Positions 34,480 through 45,929 of a stretch of 64,000 nucleotides of DNA are shown here, in pieces; the stretch's first letter is position 1, and each line of letters starts with the position of its first letter. The stretch spans positions 980,229 to 1,044,228 of the forward strand of contig CAJHNH020000824.1 in assembly GCA_905116865.2 (NCBI GenBank). The letters run 5' to 3'. The position numbers and the translations under genes were made by a program. The notes beneath the pieces are model-generated. The model had not been told where the DNA came from. It worked only from the letters and a program-made list of their open reading frames with translations, and did no database searches. Origin of the DNA: Candidula unifasciata (Eukaryota > Mollusca > Gastropoda > Stylommatophora > Geomitridae).

Positions 34480-34810
34480 TTCATGTGAGAGAATGGTGAA
34501 TTTATTTAAATAGACATAATGGAACACAATGCTGAAAGATGTAGAATAGTGATGAATTATGTGATATATTAGTGTAAAATAGTCGGAAAAATGTGTAATG
34601 TTTATGAATTATGTGATTTATCAGTGTTAAATTGTAAAATAGTAGGAACAGATGTGGAATGTTGATGAATTATGTGATTTATCAGTGTAAAATTGTAAAA
34701 TAATAGGAAAAAATGTGTAATGTTTATGAATTATGTGATTTATCAGTGTTAAATTGTAAAATATTAGGAAACAATGTGGAATGTTGATAAACTGTGTGAA
34801 AAGTATAGAG
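34480..34810. repeat. Degenerate ~60-bp minisatellite, 4-5 units
   Basis: Blocks GATGAATTATGTGATTTATC, AGTGTTAAATTGTAAAATA and GGAAAAAATGTGTAATG recur with drift. Confidence 0.7.
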
Positions 34811-36374
34811 AGCTATGGGAAATATGAGTGAAAAATTGTAAAAATTTTATGAAATATATAAAACATCAATGAACTATGTAAGGTTGTGATTGAATAATGG
34901 GATTTTGTGTGCAACTTTGATGTAAGATTTTATAATACCAATGCAAGATCTAATATATTAATGATGAACTATGGGAAATGTTGATAAAATAATAATGATC
35001 TATGTGAAAAAGTTGTTAAAGTTTGTAACATATTGACTGATGCAAGATGTTAATTATTAATGCAAATTTTCGAAATATTGATCAGATACATCAAGTATTA
35101 GCTAAAAACTGTTTTGTCTCATTTAAAATTGCCTTTGAAGCAATTCATGGCTGAACTGAAAGTATCGCTAAAGATGCTAAATGAAAGCAACACCTGAAAG
35201 CTGCCTTACCTCCTTCCACACATTTTCGAACAGAAATATTCATGATGTATTTCAATAACAGTTATCTAGATTTAAACGATTGACACTTATGTTCCAAAGG
35301 TCTATTTCTCTTTTGTTTTTTAAAAATGTTTTTTCTTTTGTGTGTACGTGCGTGCGTGTGTGTGTGTGTGCACGCAAACGTGTGCATGCCCACATGTGCG
35401 CTTGTGCACGTGTGTTTGTTTATTCTGTTTCGAATTTTCTTAGAAATGCTTTGGAACTATTTGTTGTTTGTGGTCACAATGATAGCTGTACTCTCATCAT
35501 GGATTCATGCCAAGATAGTTGACCAGATTCAACGCCACTTGAAGTCAACCTTGTGAAATGGGTACCAGATAAATTTTGAAATAGCTTGGTATTATCAGAG
35601 AAGGAAGGGGGCAAAGGAAACATCCAGCCAAACCAGCTTCTCATGCTCTCAGATAAAATATGTGAAGGTCTAATACTTCGCTGCGCAGGAGCAGTGTCTG
35701 TCATATTCCTATACTGCTATCCATCTGGTTATTTTCTTCTCCCTTGTGGTGCAGTACACAATACTGGCACCATTTTCAGATATAATTTTATTTCAGCGCT
35801 ATTGTAACAAACACTTTCTGATGTAAACTCCACCTTTTTTTTGGTTTAAAAACCATGTGCTGCTAATATCACACAGTCTGCTAATCATAATTTATGTTAG
35901 TCATATGAGCCACCAGGTGAAATAATTGTGAGCACAGAAGCAAGCTCATGATCATTTGTTATCCGACGACAAAGGAGATGCAATGGAAACAACCATGTTT
36001 CAATGAATGGAGCAAAATGAAGCCATGATTTTACTTCTAGAATCTGACTGACATCGACAGTTAAAGAAAAATGAAGACAGCGACATGTCTGGTATATCAT
36101 GAGGAGAAGTGGATAGAGAATCACTAAACAGGCACTGAAATGGGAAGGAAATGATCACAACTAAGACAAACCCTAAGACAAACGCTGCTGAGAGATGCCC
36201 AGGGTGCTGGTGTAGATTCCATCCATGACATTAAAACTATTGCCCATAATAAATTGGATTGGATAATCAGACTTTGAGCCTCATGCGACCTATGATGGCA
36301 CAACATGCTGAAGATTCCATGGTACAATGTTCTCATGATCTGTACCAAATGGAAGATGTATCACAGAGGTAGAA
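34811..36374. other. No gene recognised
   Basis: AT-rich. (GT)n-like tract at 35339-35415. Open frames at 35280-35807 are short and unsupported. Confidence 0.4.
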
Positions 36375-36540
36375 AGCTATGAAAACCATGATATGTTTTA
36401 TAAGCTTTATGAATACCATGATAGGTTTTATTGGCTTTATGAATACCATGATAGGTTTTATAGGCTTTATGAATGTCATGATAGGTTTTATTGGCTTTAT
36501 GAATACCATGATAGGTTTTATAGGCCTTATAAAAACCATG
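36375..36540. repeat. 30-bp minisatellite, 5-6 units
   Basis: Unit ATACCATGATAGGTTTTAT plus a TGGCTTTATGA segment; 30 bp, so all frames are open (FIGFMNTMIG type). Not a gene. Confidence 0.88.
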
Positions 36541-36598
36541 GTAGATCTCCTGCAGCCTTTACTTTAATTTTACAGGGGGCTGCTCTTTCATAGTAATT

Positions 36599-36872
36599 AA
36601 GGAGCTGCCATGGTATAGCGGCTAGACACTTGCCTGCGGACCGGAAGGTCATGGGTTTGGGTCCTCATAAAACTGGACTTTTTTGTTTTTGTTTAAATGA
36701 CCTTGACTCACAGGCAGCCAGGCCTTTATTGGGTACCAGGTGTATTCCTGAGAAGTAAAGACAGCAGGCTAGATCTTGACCACATCCCTCATGAGTGCGG
36801 ATTGGTTTATAGAATATACATCTAGCCCTATATGCCCAACACAACTAAAGGCAAAAAAAAAGTTAGTTTTCT
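36599..36872 (+). mobile_element. SINE-B copy with 8-bp target duplication
   Basis: tRNA-like head GGTATAGCGGCTAGACAC, B-box region GGGTTTGGGTCCTC, then GGTACCAGGTG, GAAGTAAAGACAG and GATTGGTTTATAG, ending in an A-run at 36854-36861. TAGTAATT lies at 36591-36598 and 36873-36880. Confidence 0.8.
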
Positions 36873-36880
36873 TAGTAATT

Positions 36881-37234
36881 CATGGTGTCTACATGACTAA
36901 TCTCTACCCACTTGACTGTGTCTTTGAATCTGGCATATTCTGATTGTAACCCTGGCATACATACATGTAAAGCAAGTGATGATTGCTGAAGAAGAAGTGG
37001 GTCTTTATGGTCACGTGAGTGAGGGAATTTGAAGCCCCCCAGTGAGCGATTAACGTCTGGTGGCGCAAAGTGTCACTACTGGGATGAGAAATTCCCAACA
37101 TACAAATCCTAGAAACCCTATTCAACTGAAAAAATTATACTAGGGGCCCCGCTGCTTATGAAGTAAACTGAAATCCAAAGAGGGTGAGGCGGTTGAAGAG
37201 GTATAGTCGTGCACATGAACCTTGTTAGTGAAGT
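36881..37234. other. Rep-R-like fragment only
   Basis: 37020-37150 weakly matches Rep-R in inverse orientation (GAAGCCCCC, GGCGCAAAGTGTCACTACTG). The remainder is unique. Confidence 0.4.
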
Positions 37235-37765
37235 TTGGTTTTGTGATGCATCATTTCTTTTTGTAATTTATTGTTGGTTTTGTGATGTATCACCTCATTT
37301 TGTGATGTACCACTTTTTTTTGTGATGTATCACTTGGTTATGTGATGTATCATTTCCTTTTGTGATGTATCACTTTTTTGTGATGTATCACTTGGTTATG
37401 TGATGTATCATTTCCTTTTGTGATGTATCACTTGGTTATGTGATGTATCATTTCCTTTTGTGATATATCACTTTTTTGTGAGGTATCACTTGGTTATGTG
37501 ATGTATCATTTCCTATTGTGATATATCACTTTTTTGTGATGTATCACTTGGTTATGTGATGTATCATTTCCTTTTGTGATGTATCACTTTTTTGTGTGAT
37601 GTATCACTTAGTTATGTGATGTATCATTTCCTTTTGTGATGTAACACTTTTTTGTGATGTATCACTTGGTTTTGTGATGTATCACTTGGTTATGTAATGT
37701 ATCATTTCCTTTTGTGATGTATTACTTGGTTTTATGCTGTATCACTTAGTTTTGTGATGTACCAC
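37235..37765. repeat. TGATGTATCA minisatellite, about 530 bp
   Basis: Units alternate TTTTGTGATGTATCACTT and GGTTATGTGATGTATCATTT, giving period about 38 bp. The core GTGATGTATCAC is nearly self-complementary, so the array can form many small hairpins. Confidence 0.88.
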
Positions 37766-38442
37766 TTTATTATTACATTTTCAAATATCATAACCATGCA
37801 TTATTTTAATATAATGACATCGCACTAATTTCATCATATTCTTTGTTTTCACAAGTGCATGTTTTGCTTTGATGATAGACCAATGACTTGTAAATACTTC
37901 ATTCATGTGTCATCTTTCGCCTAATTATATTCAAGGGAACATCATTTTCAATCAAATCAATATTAATCATGCATTTCAAATTGTTACATCTAATACTGAT
38001 TTGTGTGTGGGTGTATTTGTGTTTAAGTGTGTGCGTGTGTGTGGGTGGGTGGGTAATAGTGCAAGGGTGCACTGTTGCATATGCATGCATGTGGGTGTAT
38101 GTGTATGTATGAGTGTGTGAGGAGGTTGTTGCAATTTGCCATGTATTAAAGTAAATGAACAAACTCTAATAGTAGTTTTTTCAAAAGTGTCACCTAAATC
38201 GCCCTCTATTAAACTATATATAATCTTTGATTTGCCACAATATTGGTTCATTCATATTATTAAGGAAACAAAGAATGGAAAGAAACATGGGAAAAACGGC
38301 ATGAGAATTTGTATGCCTCATAGTTGTCTACGAACATACACAAGACATACATGCATAAAAGTGGATGATGTGATATTGATTACAGCATCTGTCCAATAAT
38401 GACTGATCTGTAAACACTATAGAGCTGGCACCATATCAATAT
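37766..38442. other. No gene; (GT)n tract
   Basis: Imperfect (GT)n/(GTGGG)n at about 38000-38120. Nothing else recognised. Confidence 0.4.
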
Positions 38443-39055
38443 GATCATCAAGTGCCTTGCCAGCTGGCGTAGGTGTTCATCCATCTCCACAGATCTCGGT
38501 CTTTGGTGTTCTCAAACAATTCCACTGATGATATTCCTCCATGCCACTGTCCTAAGCCACCCACCATCATTTCTCTTGGTCTGCCTCTGCCTCTTCTACC
38601 AGTGAACTTTCCAGTCGTCACAATATTTTCCAGTCCTCCTTTTCTCATCACCTGACAAAAGAACTTTGTTTGTCTCCTTCTTCTCGATTGTTTACTTCTT
38701 ATTGTTTGTCTTCTTCTCATTGTTTGTCTCCTCCTCATTGTTTGTCTCCTTTTCATTGTTTGTCTTATTGTTTGTCTCCTTCTCATTGTTTGTCTTATTG
38801 TTTGTCTCCTCCTGATTGTTTGTCTCCTTCTCATTGTTTGTCTCCTTCTCATTGTTTGTCTCCTTGTCATTGTTTGTCTTATTGTTTGTCTCCTCCTCAT
38901 TGTGTCTCTCATTGTTTGTCTCATTTCTTGTCTCATTGTTTGTCTCCTTCTCAGTGTTTGTCTCATTGTTTGTCTCCTCCTCATTGTTTGTCTCCTCCTC
39001 ATTGTTTGTCTCCTTCTCATTGTTTGTCTCCTTTTCATTGTTTGGCAAAATATAC
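38443..39055 (-). mobile_element. L-GAT LINE 3' end with internal 18-bp expansion
   Basis: 38443-38680 is the LINE C-terminal region (GGLENIVTTGKFTGRRGRGR on the minus strand) and matches 3583-3840. From about 38680 to 39045 the 18-mer CATTGTTTGTCTCCTTCT is repeated about 20 times. In the 3583 copy this 18-mer is present once in the same place (3821-3840). The unit is 6 codons, so the minus frames stay open. Confidence 0.8.
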
Positions 39056-39149
39056 CCTATCAATATCAAGGCTTGCAAATAGGTCCCACATTTACTTTAG
39101 TTCAATAAATATGAAATATTTTCTCTTATAAGCATTTCATGATTTCTTT

Positions 39150-39345
39150 AGTGGCCAGCCAAATGGTTAGAATGCTGGGCTCGTATGTGGGAGACCCGGG
39201 TTCTAATCCTCGATAAGGATGGGGATTTGTTTCTGTTGGGGGCAAAATAAAAGTCTTCAGCTGCAAAAGTCATGGCAACAGCACTAGCCATGCGGCCATA
39301 AATCCTCAGGCTTAAAGAGCCACCACAGCAGAAGTGGTATAAAAA
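39150..39345 (+). mobile_element. tRNA-derived SINE (SINE-D), single copy
   Basis: A-box-like AGCCAAATGGTTAGAATG at 39158 and B-box GGGTTCTAATCC at 39199 are correctly spaced. The body (GGGGATTTGTTTCTG, GCCATGCGGCCATAAATCC) differs from SINE-A to C. Confidence 0.55.
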
Positions 39346-40169
39346 GTCATTAATTGGCAGTTTTCCTGGGGGGTGGGGGTGGGGGGGGGGATTATATCTT
39401 CAGAAAAAATGTTAGACATCACAACTTGTGGTTTTTATAACACATGAAGAATTTAGGTTATGTTGCTGTCACGGCCTTGATAGAAACAATTCCAAGGAAA
39501 CTACTAAAAGTGATAGATACAGTACTTGTAAAAAGTGAAGAGATGGGCTGTCATTTGAAAAGAATGGATGTATTAGATGTGATAACATCAAAGAAACGGA
39601 ATATGCCTAAATATACAGTTACTATCAGTGGCAGTAGATAAAGATCAGTACAGACACTGAAATATGAAGGCACACTGAAAGCATCAAAAGATTTATCACA
39701 GAGGTAGAGAACAGAAAATAAAGATGAAAGATGAAAGGTAAACTGAAACTGAATGTTATTGCAGGACTGAACATGTCCTTCGCCTTGCTTGGCAGCTGGC
39801 TTGAGGGAAGCTCAAAAAAGTGGATGGAAAGAGCAGTGCTCTGTTGATCCCGCATCTTCTGCGGCATACTTTGTTCCAAATGTATTGGTATTACCTATCT
39901 TTTGAGTAAAGGCAGGCTGAGAGAGATCATGATTCAAGGGAAACAGATGGTCTCTACAGAATTGCCTGCCCTGATAGTCCCATTCGACATCGCCATGGAT
40001 TGTGATTCCAGCACATCCCTTTAACGCCTATTTGGATGAGAATCCCCTAAGGGCACAAGTCCCAAAAAGCCGGTTTCACTGTTAGGTTTTGTTAGAGCCC
40101 CCGATGACAGCCGTTTGTGGGGCTTTAAAATAACATACATAAATTATGTCCGATACGACAACGGATAGT
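39346..40169. other. No recognised gene
   Basis: G-run at 39368-39389. An open + frame of 65 codons at 39444-39641 has no recognisable motif. Nothing else assigned. Confidence 0.4.
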
Positions 40170-40176
40170 TTTGTGG

Positions 40177-40225
<49 letters not shown>

Positions 40226-40309
40226 GGGGGGGGGGGGGGGGTGGGGGGGGTGTCGTGGGGGGGGGGTGGGGGGTGGGGGGGTGGGGGGGGGGGTCGGGGG
40301 GGGGGGGGG

Positions 40310-40348
<39 letters not shown>

Positions 40349-40370
40349 GGGGGGGGGGGGCGGGGGGATA
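40170..40370. repeat. Near-homopolymeric G tract, 200 bp
   Basis: Almost pure G with occasional T, A or C. It can form G-quadruplexes and is prone to sequencing error; glycine- or proline-only frames across it are artefacts. Confidence 0.9.
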
Positions 40371-40434
40371 ATCAACTGCTTTATAAACAAGCATGTCATA
40401 ACAAGGCAACTAATTAAGTGTTTACTGAAATAAG

Positions 40435-41560
40435 ATGACTTGCAGAAGAAGAAGAAGAAGAAGAAGAAAAAGAAGAAGAAGAAGAAGACAAAGAAGAAGA
40501 ACAACAACGACAACATCAACAACTTCTTTTTTTTTCTTCTCTTTTACCTTGTACCTCATCAAAGTGTCGGGGTGGGGGTGGGGGGGGGGGGGGGGGGGGG
40601 TTTCAGATGTAACATTCGTTGATGAGCTCTGACAAGAGCACTTTTAAGATGATGTTCATGTCTGTAAGGCTGTTCTTAATGCCATCACTCCATGTTTTCC
40701 GAGGTCTTCCACCCGCTCTATACCCGTTGTAACGTTTTAGTGTGGCTCGTTGTGGCATTTAGTACTAGAGCATTCTTGTTAGGTGTCCAAACCACTTCAT
40801 TTGTTGTTCTTTAATGGCCTGTAAGACTGGCTTTATTCCTAGCATGCTTCTGATTTTGTGATTTCATATTCAGTCTATCCTTGACACTCCTACAGCTCTT
40901 CTAAGGCATTACATCTCTGTTGTCACAATTTTACGCTCAGTGGAGGATGTAAGCGTCCACGTTTGGCACAGATAGCATAGTGCTGGCAAAATAGTAGTTC
41001 TGATAAAATTGTGTTTAGTACTCAGGGTATCTGCTTGTGTGTCAACAGTGGAGATAGCTGCCCCACTACTTGATTAGCTTTGGCACATCTCGAGCTAATT
41101 TCTCTGTCCAGTTTTCCGTCGGATGTCACAATTGCTCCCAAATACTTTAATTCCTCTGTTTGTCTTAAGCTGTTGTTTTTTAAATTTTATTTCTAAATTG
41201 TCTTTTCTGTCTTTTTTACCATTGTCTTTTTCTTCATAGTGTTTATATTCATATTATATTCCTCCACTTTGTTACTAATTTGATTTAGGTGGTTCTGTAG
41301 GCATTCCGTACTTTTTGGTATGAGTACCTGGTCGTCGGCGAATAGTAATTCGCCACAACAACAACAACAACCGATATCTCGTCTCCCACAAAACTCTCTA
41401 GTTCAACAAGAACAACCTCATCTTCATACGTTTGCTCGAAGAAGGGAAGTAACGTGTCAGAAAGAGCAAGCTTGAAAATGTAATTAATTCCCTTCATATC
41501 AAGGACTACGACTGGGCGAACATAGCTGATAAGTGGTTATGTCTACAATGTACAGTGACG
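40435..41560 (-). mobile_element. RTE-type LINE copy with AAG-rich, G-run 3' end
   Basis: The body matches 25640-25980 and extends further. On the minus strand, around 41260-41340, it shows the reverse transcriptase catalytic box and following residues (ADDQVLIPKSTECLQNH), then the post-RT region with stops. (GAA)n at 40446-40500 and a G-run at 40577-40600 lie at its 3' end. A (CAA)n stretch at 41354-41372 splits the upstream coding part. Confidence 0.7.
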
Positions 41561-41666
41561 ACAAAGGCGAAATACGTCAGTATATATGGGTGCATGTGTG
41601 AGAGAGACTTTGAGTGTGTGTGTGTGTATGTGTGTGTGTGCGTGTGACTGCGCATGCATGTATGAA

Positions 41667-41716
<50 letters not shown>

Positions 41717-41812
41717 AACAAGCTGTTCAAGGAAATTATGGTTTAGTGTAAGAACATCGAATCCTTCATCCAAAAGTTGGCTGCTTTTTTTTAAAGCCAA
41801 AACAAATATAGG
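41561..41812. repeat. (TG)n and (AG)n microsatellites
   Basis: (TG)n at 41614-41646 and (AG)n at 41671-41713. Confidence 0.8.
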
Positions 41813-42039
41813 TTAGTTGCGTATCCTTTACAGGACATTGCAGAACCAACCCCAACAGCCCCTTGCTGTTGTGTGGTTTTTATAGACAAATTTACTTCCA
41901 ATAGTTTGCCATTGCTTTTTGGACGGTCGGCTTTCTTGATACCACTGTCAAAACCAACGCAAGGCGCATGGCCTGCAGCTGGGATCGAACCCGGCATCCC
42001 GGCATTACCAAACGTTCGCATCGACTTAGCCACAGAGCT

Positions 42040-42042
<3 letters not shown>
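41813..42042 (-). mobile_element. SINE-A copy
   Basis: Complement reads GTCAGCTCTGTGGCTAAGTC, B-box GGTTCGATCCC, GGCAAACTATTGGAAG, and ends ATACGCAACTAACC. Its 5' end abuts an (AT)n tract. Confidence 0.82.

Positions 42043-42132
<90 letters not shown>
42043..42132. repeat. (AT)n, left half
   Basis: About 44 AT units. The matching right half lies at 43478-43560, after the hAT-1 copy. Confidence 0.9.
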
Positions 42133-42134
<2 letters not shown>

Positions 42135-42471
42135 GGGCTATACCGAATATTCGCTTCGTATTCGCTTCGGGGCCGAATAGTGGACCTTCTAGCTATTCGG
42201 TATTCGGCCGAATAGTGGCGGTCGGGCCGAATACGAATAGTGATTTCTGCATACACTGCGATGGACTAAAATAACTCTCTCATTATTAATGTCACAATTT
42301 ATAGCCGACTTTTCTTGATTTTCGCCGCGGCACCCCTTAGAACCTCTGCTGTAATGCCTCGGAGTCAGGCGCTGTTACCACGCAAACAAGTTGCCTTTTT
42401 TCCCGCTACGAAAGATGTAGGCATCGCTACTGTTGTGTTAAAGAAGGCATGAAGAAACTTGAAAGTGTATC

Positions 42472-42480
<9 letters not shown>

Positions 42481-42547
<67 letters not shown>

Positions 42548-42629
42548 CGAACGAACGAACGAACGAACAAACTTTATTTTCAAAGGGTTACAAATTGGGC
42601 ACGCAGGTCCGTCTGACATTCGGCCAAGA

Positions 42630-42712
<83 letters not shown>
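42481..42712 (-). repeat. (GA)n tracts flanking an L-TTCG terminus
   Basis: (GA)n at 42489-42538 and 42628-42708 enclose (GAAC)n and the L-TTCG terminus GGGTTACAAATTGGGCACGC at 42543-42625. Confidence 0.75.
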
Positions 42713-42716
<4 letters not shown>

Positions 42717-42829
42717 AGCATGCATTTTTTTGTTTTTTCGGGGTGTCTTTTCCCAAATCAAATTGAAGATATTGCAAACGAGAATATGAAGGTGCATTTA
42801 AATTACATTGAACGAACGCCTGAACGAAA

Positions 42830-43392
42830 AATGATTTAAATGCGAATTTGGCACATGGATAAAATCAGATGAAAGATGCATTACTAAAATAAAAAACAAA
42901 ATAGGACAGGCTAAAAATGCATTTTATATTTTAAAAAAAAGAACATCTTGTGCAATATATCGTTATCTTGCTTGCTACATACATCCAGTTTTAACATATG
43001 GCTATGAGTCCTGGACAATCGGTAGCCAGGCCAAACAATTTTTTGAGGCCTCAGAGATGTGGTTTTACAGAGCAATGCTTAAAATACCTTGGACGGCTTA
43101 AAAAAAGCAACCACTAAGTTTTGAAAGAGGCGGGAGCCCGAAGACAACTAATCGCAGACATCAAAAGAAGACAGTCATCATATAAAAGAGTGAAAATGGA
43201 ACATGTGGTGACCACTGGAAAGACTTGTGGAAGGAGAGATAGAAAAAGACAACGAGAGAAGATTCTTGACAGTCGTTGCATGTCATGGAGGTGTGTCAGC
43301 ACACAAACTGATACATGCTGCAGGAGATCGCAGATTGTGGCGAGGCAAAATCGCCACACCAGTCGGCGAGGCACCTGATGATGATGATACAC
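42830..43392 (+). mobile_element. L-GAT LINE 3' end inside hAT-1 copy B
   Basis: The + strand shows RT-connection residues: KIKNKIGQAKNAFYILKK, ACYIHPVLTYGYESWTIG, ASEMWFYRAMLKIPW, then VVTTGKTCGRRDRKRQR after frameshifts. It ends with a GATGATGATGAT tail at 43378-43389, directly at the hAT-1 right subterminal sequence. Closest relative in the window: 11958-12476. Confidence 0.78.
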
Positions 43393-43474
43393 TATTCGTA
43401 TTCGTATTCGGCCGAATAGTTGGTCCCACTATTCGTATTCGGCCCAATAGTGAAAACCACTATTCGGTACAGCC

Positions 43475-43477
<3 letters not shown>

Positions 43478-43560
<83 letters not shown>
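43478..43560. repeat. (AT)n, right half
   Basis: Continues the tract interrupted by hAT-1 copy B. Confidence 0.9.
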
Positions 43561-43563
<3 letters not shown>

Positions 43564-43954
43564 GCGTACTTCACGGCTTGTTTTTTGCAACTTTAGAGTG
43601 GAACATACAGTGTACTACATATATGTTTGTGACTTTTTTACTTGCTAATGTCTAAGATATAAGAACTAGTAAATTATAAAATTTAAGATTTCCCACTTGA
43701 GCTCCTTTGAAGAATGACGACTTGCAGTTTCCGCAGATGGTTTTTAAAGTAGAAGCTTTAGGAGAAGCACCTTTTGGTTAAGTATATGGCTTGATTTCTG
43801 TCCTCTATCATCAGTTTCCTCATAAACGTTTGGAATCTGCGGCAAAGAGTCATTTAGTACAGGTCAGAGGCTCTCAGAGCATCAAAGAGGGCAGCGGAAT
43901 TGTTTTCCTTGCTCGTTGTTTGCTAACACACACAACATTTCGGGACAACGGGAA
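43561..43954. other. No feature recognised
   Basis: Unique AT-rich sequence. Confidence 0.4.
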
Positions 43955-44333
43955 CTCAACACACACACATAAATACATACACACATACACACATACTTAC
44001 AAACATACATACACACACATACATACATACTACATACATACATACATACATACATACATACATACATACATACATACATACATACATACATACATACATA
44101 CATACATACATACATACATACATACATACATACATACATACATACATACATACATACATACATACATACATACATACATACATACATACATACATACATA
44201 CATACATACATACATACATACATACATACATACATACATACATACATACATACATACATACATACATACATACATACATACATACATACATACATACATA
44301 CATACATACATACATACAAACAAACATACATAC

Positions 44334-44364
<31 letters not shown>

Positions 44365-44466
44365 CATACATACATACATACATACATACATACATACATA
44401 CATACATACATACATACATACATACATACATACATACATACATACATACATACATACATACATACA

Positions 44467-44497
<31 letters not shown>
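43955..44497. repeat. (CATA)n array, about 540 bp
   Basis: Nearly pure CATA with a few interruptions (CAAACAAACATA near 44318). Long frames of YIHT or CMYV type cross it on both strands; not coding. Confidence 0.93.
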
Positions 44498-44498
<1 letters not shown>

Positions 44499-44750
44499 GG
44501 AACACACAGTAGCCAGTTTTTGGCTAAGGAAGTGTGTGATAAAAGGAAACCTGTGAACTAATGATATCTGGAAAAATATAAAAGTAGTCACAGAAAAGGA
44601 CATTGTGAGAAATATGTATGTGGTATTTTCTGAAAACAGACACAAACATACACAAACATACACAAACATACACAAACATACACAAACAGACACAAACATA
44701 CACACAGAGCATAGATTCTGACTGTTAAACATTGAAAGCTAGTGTACTTT
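44498..44750. repeat. (ACACAAACAT)n short array and flanks
   Basis: A 10-bp unit ACACAAACAT repeats at 44639-44704; the rest is unique. Confidence 0.7.
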
Positions 44751-45025
44751 GTGCTTTTTAAATATCATACTCCAGATAACGCCACAGGACAGTCCAACAT
44801 TTTAGAGGGACGTAAGATTAAGTTTCCCGGCTTTCTGTCGCTTTTAACGACATCAAAACCTCTAGAACCGGCCCTAACCCCAACGAGAGAGTGCAGCCTA
44901 GGTCCCACGACTGCATGCTGCCTAGTTCCAATGACTGCATGCAGCCTATCTACCACCCCCTGAAATATTGGTAAGTCCTAGACCTGTTGATTACCCCTGT
45001 TTTGTGTAGGATATTATTAAAGCAC
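44751..45025. mobile_element. MITE-X copy 3
   Basis: Left end GTGCTTTTTAAATATCATAC, right end GTAGGATATTATTAAAGCAC, with inner CACAGGACAGTCCAACATTT. Part of the centre is locally duplicated (CGACTGCATGC and ATGACTGCATGC). Confidence 0.65.
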
Positions 45026-45434
45026 CGTGTTCTTATATGTTCCTAAACATGCAAAAATCTCGGAAGTAACCTAACCAAATGTCACTAGCGAAGAGAGAAC
45101 ACTTATGAAATAAACAAGTTAATCGCCCTCGTTGATGCGTAGCTCGGCAAAAGCAATTTGGAGTAACTCTCATTTCGTGGAACAAAATGCCATCCACTTG
45201 AGAATGTTCGATGGGAAATGTCTGTGCGTTAATAGGTCGCATAAAGTGTAATCAATGTCCATTTAGCCCTGCCAGCATGCTCTGGCTCAATGATGTTTAG
45301 CCCCCAGCGTGTGACCAGCCCACTAACTAGTTCTAACTACAGAAGTTTCAAGATGGTCGAATGTAACCTTCCTGTCTGTCTGTCGGTCTGTCGGTCAGTC
45401 GGTCGGTGAGTCTGTCTGTCTCTTTCTTTCTCTT

Positions 45435-45501
<67 letters not shown>

Positions 45502-45690
45502 CTCTCTCTATCTCTGTGCCATAAATGGCATAAGAATTGGGCGCAGACAATTTATAGCTGACTTCTGTTGTTGTGTTAAAGATTGATGGTTAATTATTTA
45601 CGAGATATTAAAATTGTCTAAATCTGCAGAAGATGTAACATAAAGATACAGACCACCAAAAGTAACACAATAAACTTTAGCAAAATTATT
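45026..45690. other. No gene; (TC)n tract
   Basis: (TGTC)n-like at 45374-45420 and (TC)n at 45439-45500. No coding region recognised. Confidence 0.45.
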
Positions 45691-45925
45691 GGTCCTTCAT
45701 CATGTGCCGTGTCGGTAAGCGTAGGCTGCCATATTACGCCATCTCATAGGAGCTTTCTGAATCATTGAGCTGTTTAATCTTTTTGTCCATGGCCCCATCC
45801 ATTTGGCCACGCCATCCAGGTAGTTTTTCTCTTTGTCTTCCTTTTGCTCTCGTTTCATCAATCTTGCCATTAGTTACCAAGTTCTTGAATCCAGTACTTC
45901 TCATAGCATGCATAGAAAAGGTGAA
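45691..45925 (-). mobile_element. L-GAT LINE 3' end
   Basis: Minus strand: STGFKNLVTNGKIDETRAKG and KGRQREKLPGW-type residues, with the end CATGATGAAGGACC at 45691-45704. Related to 38443-38680 but diverged. Confidence 0.6.
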
Positions 45926-45929
45926 AACA

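Larger units (their letters stand above)
42133..43477. mobile_element. hAT-1 copy B inside (AT)n
   Basis: Ends TAGGGCTATACCGAATATTC and GGTACAGCCCTA mirror copy A, including the subterminal GGCCGAATA repeats and the TATTCGGCCGAATA palindrome. Flanks ATATATAA (42125-42132) and ATATATAT (43478-43485) fit an 8-bp duplication within an AT microsatellite. The interior contains (GA)n tracts, an L-TTCG terminus and an L-GAT LINE. Confidence 0.8.

Noticed and set aside
38448..39131. Fusion protein of NNEKET repeats with a LINE C-terminus
   Set aside because: Expansion of an 18-mer in a decayed LINE; the opposite strand is open as well.
39444..39641. Small protein gene of 65 codons
   Set aside because: No recognisable motif, splice context or similarity; kept as unassigned sequence.
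40082..40522. Proline-rich (minus) and glycine-rich (+) proteins
   Set aside because: Translation of a near-homopolymeric G tract.
43791..44732. Long frames of YIHT and CMYV repeats on both strands
   Set aside because: Pure (CATA)n microsatellite.
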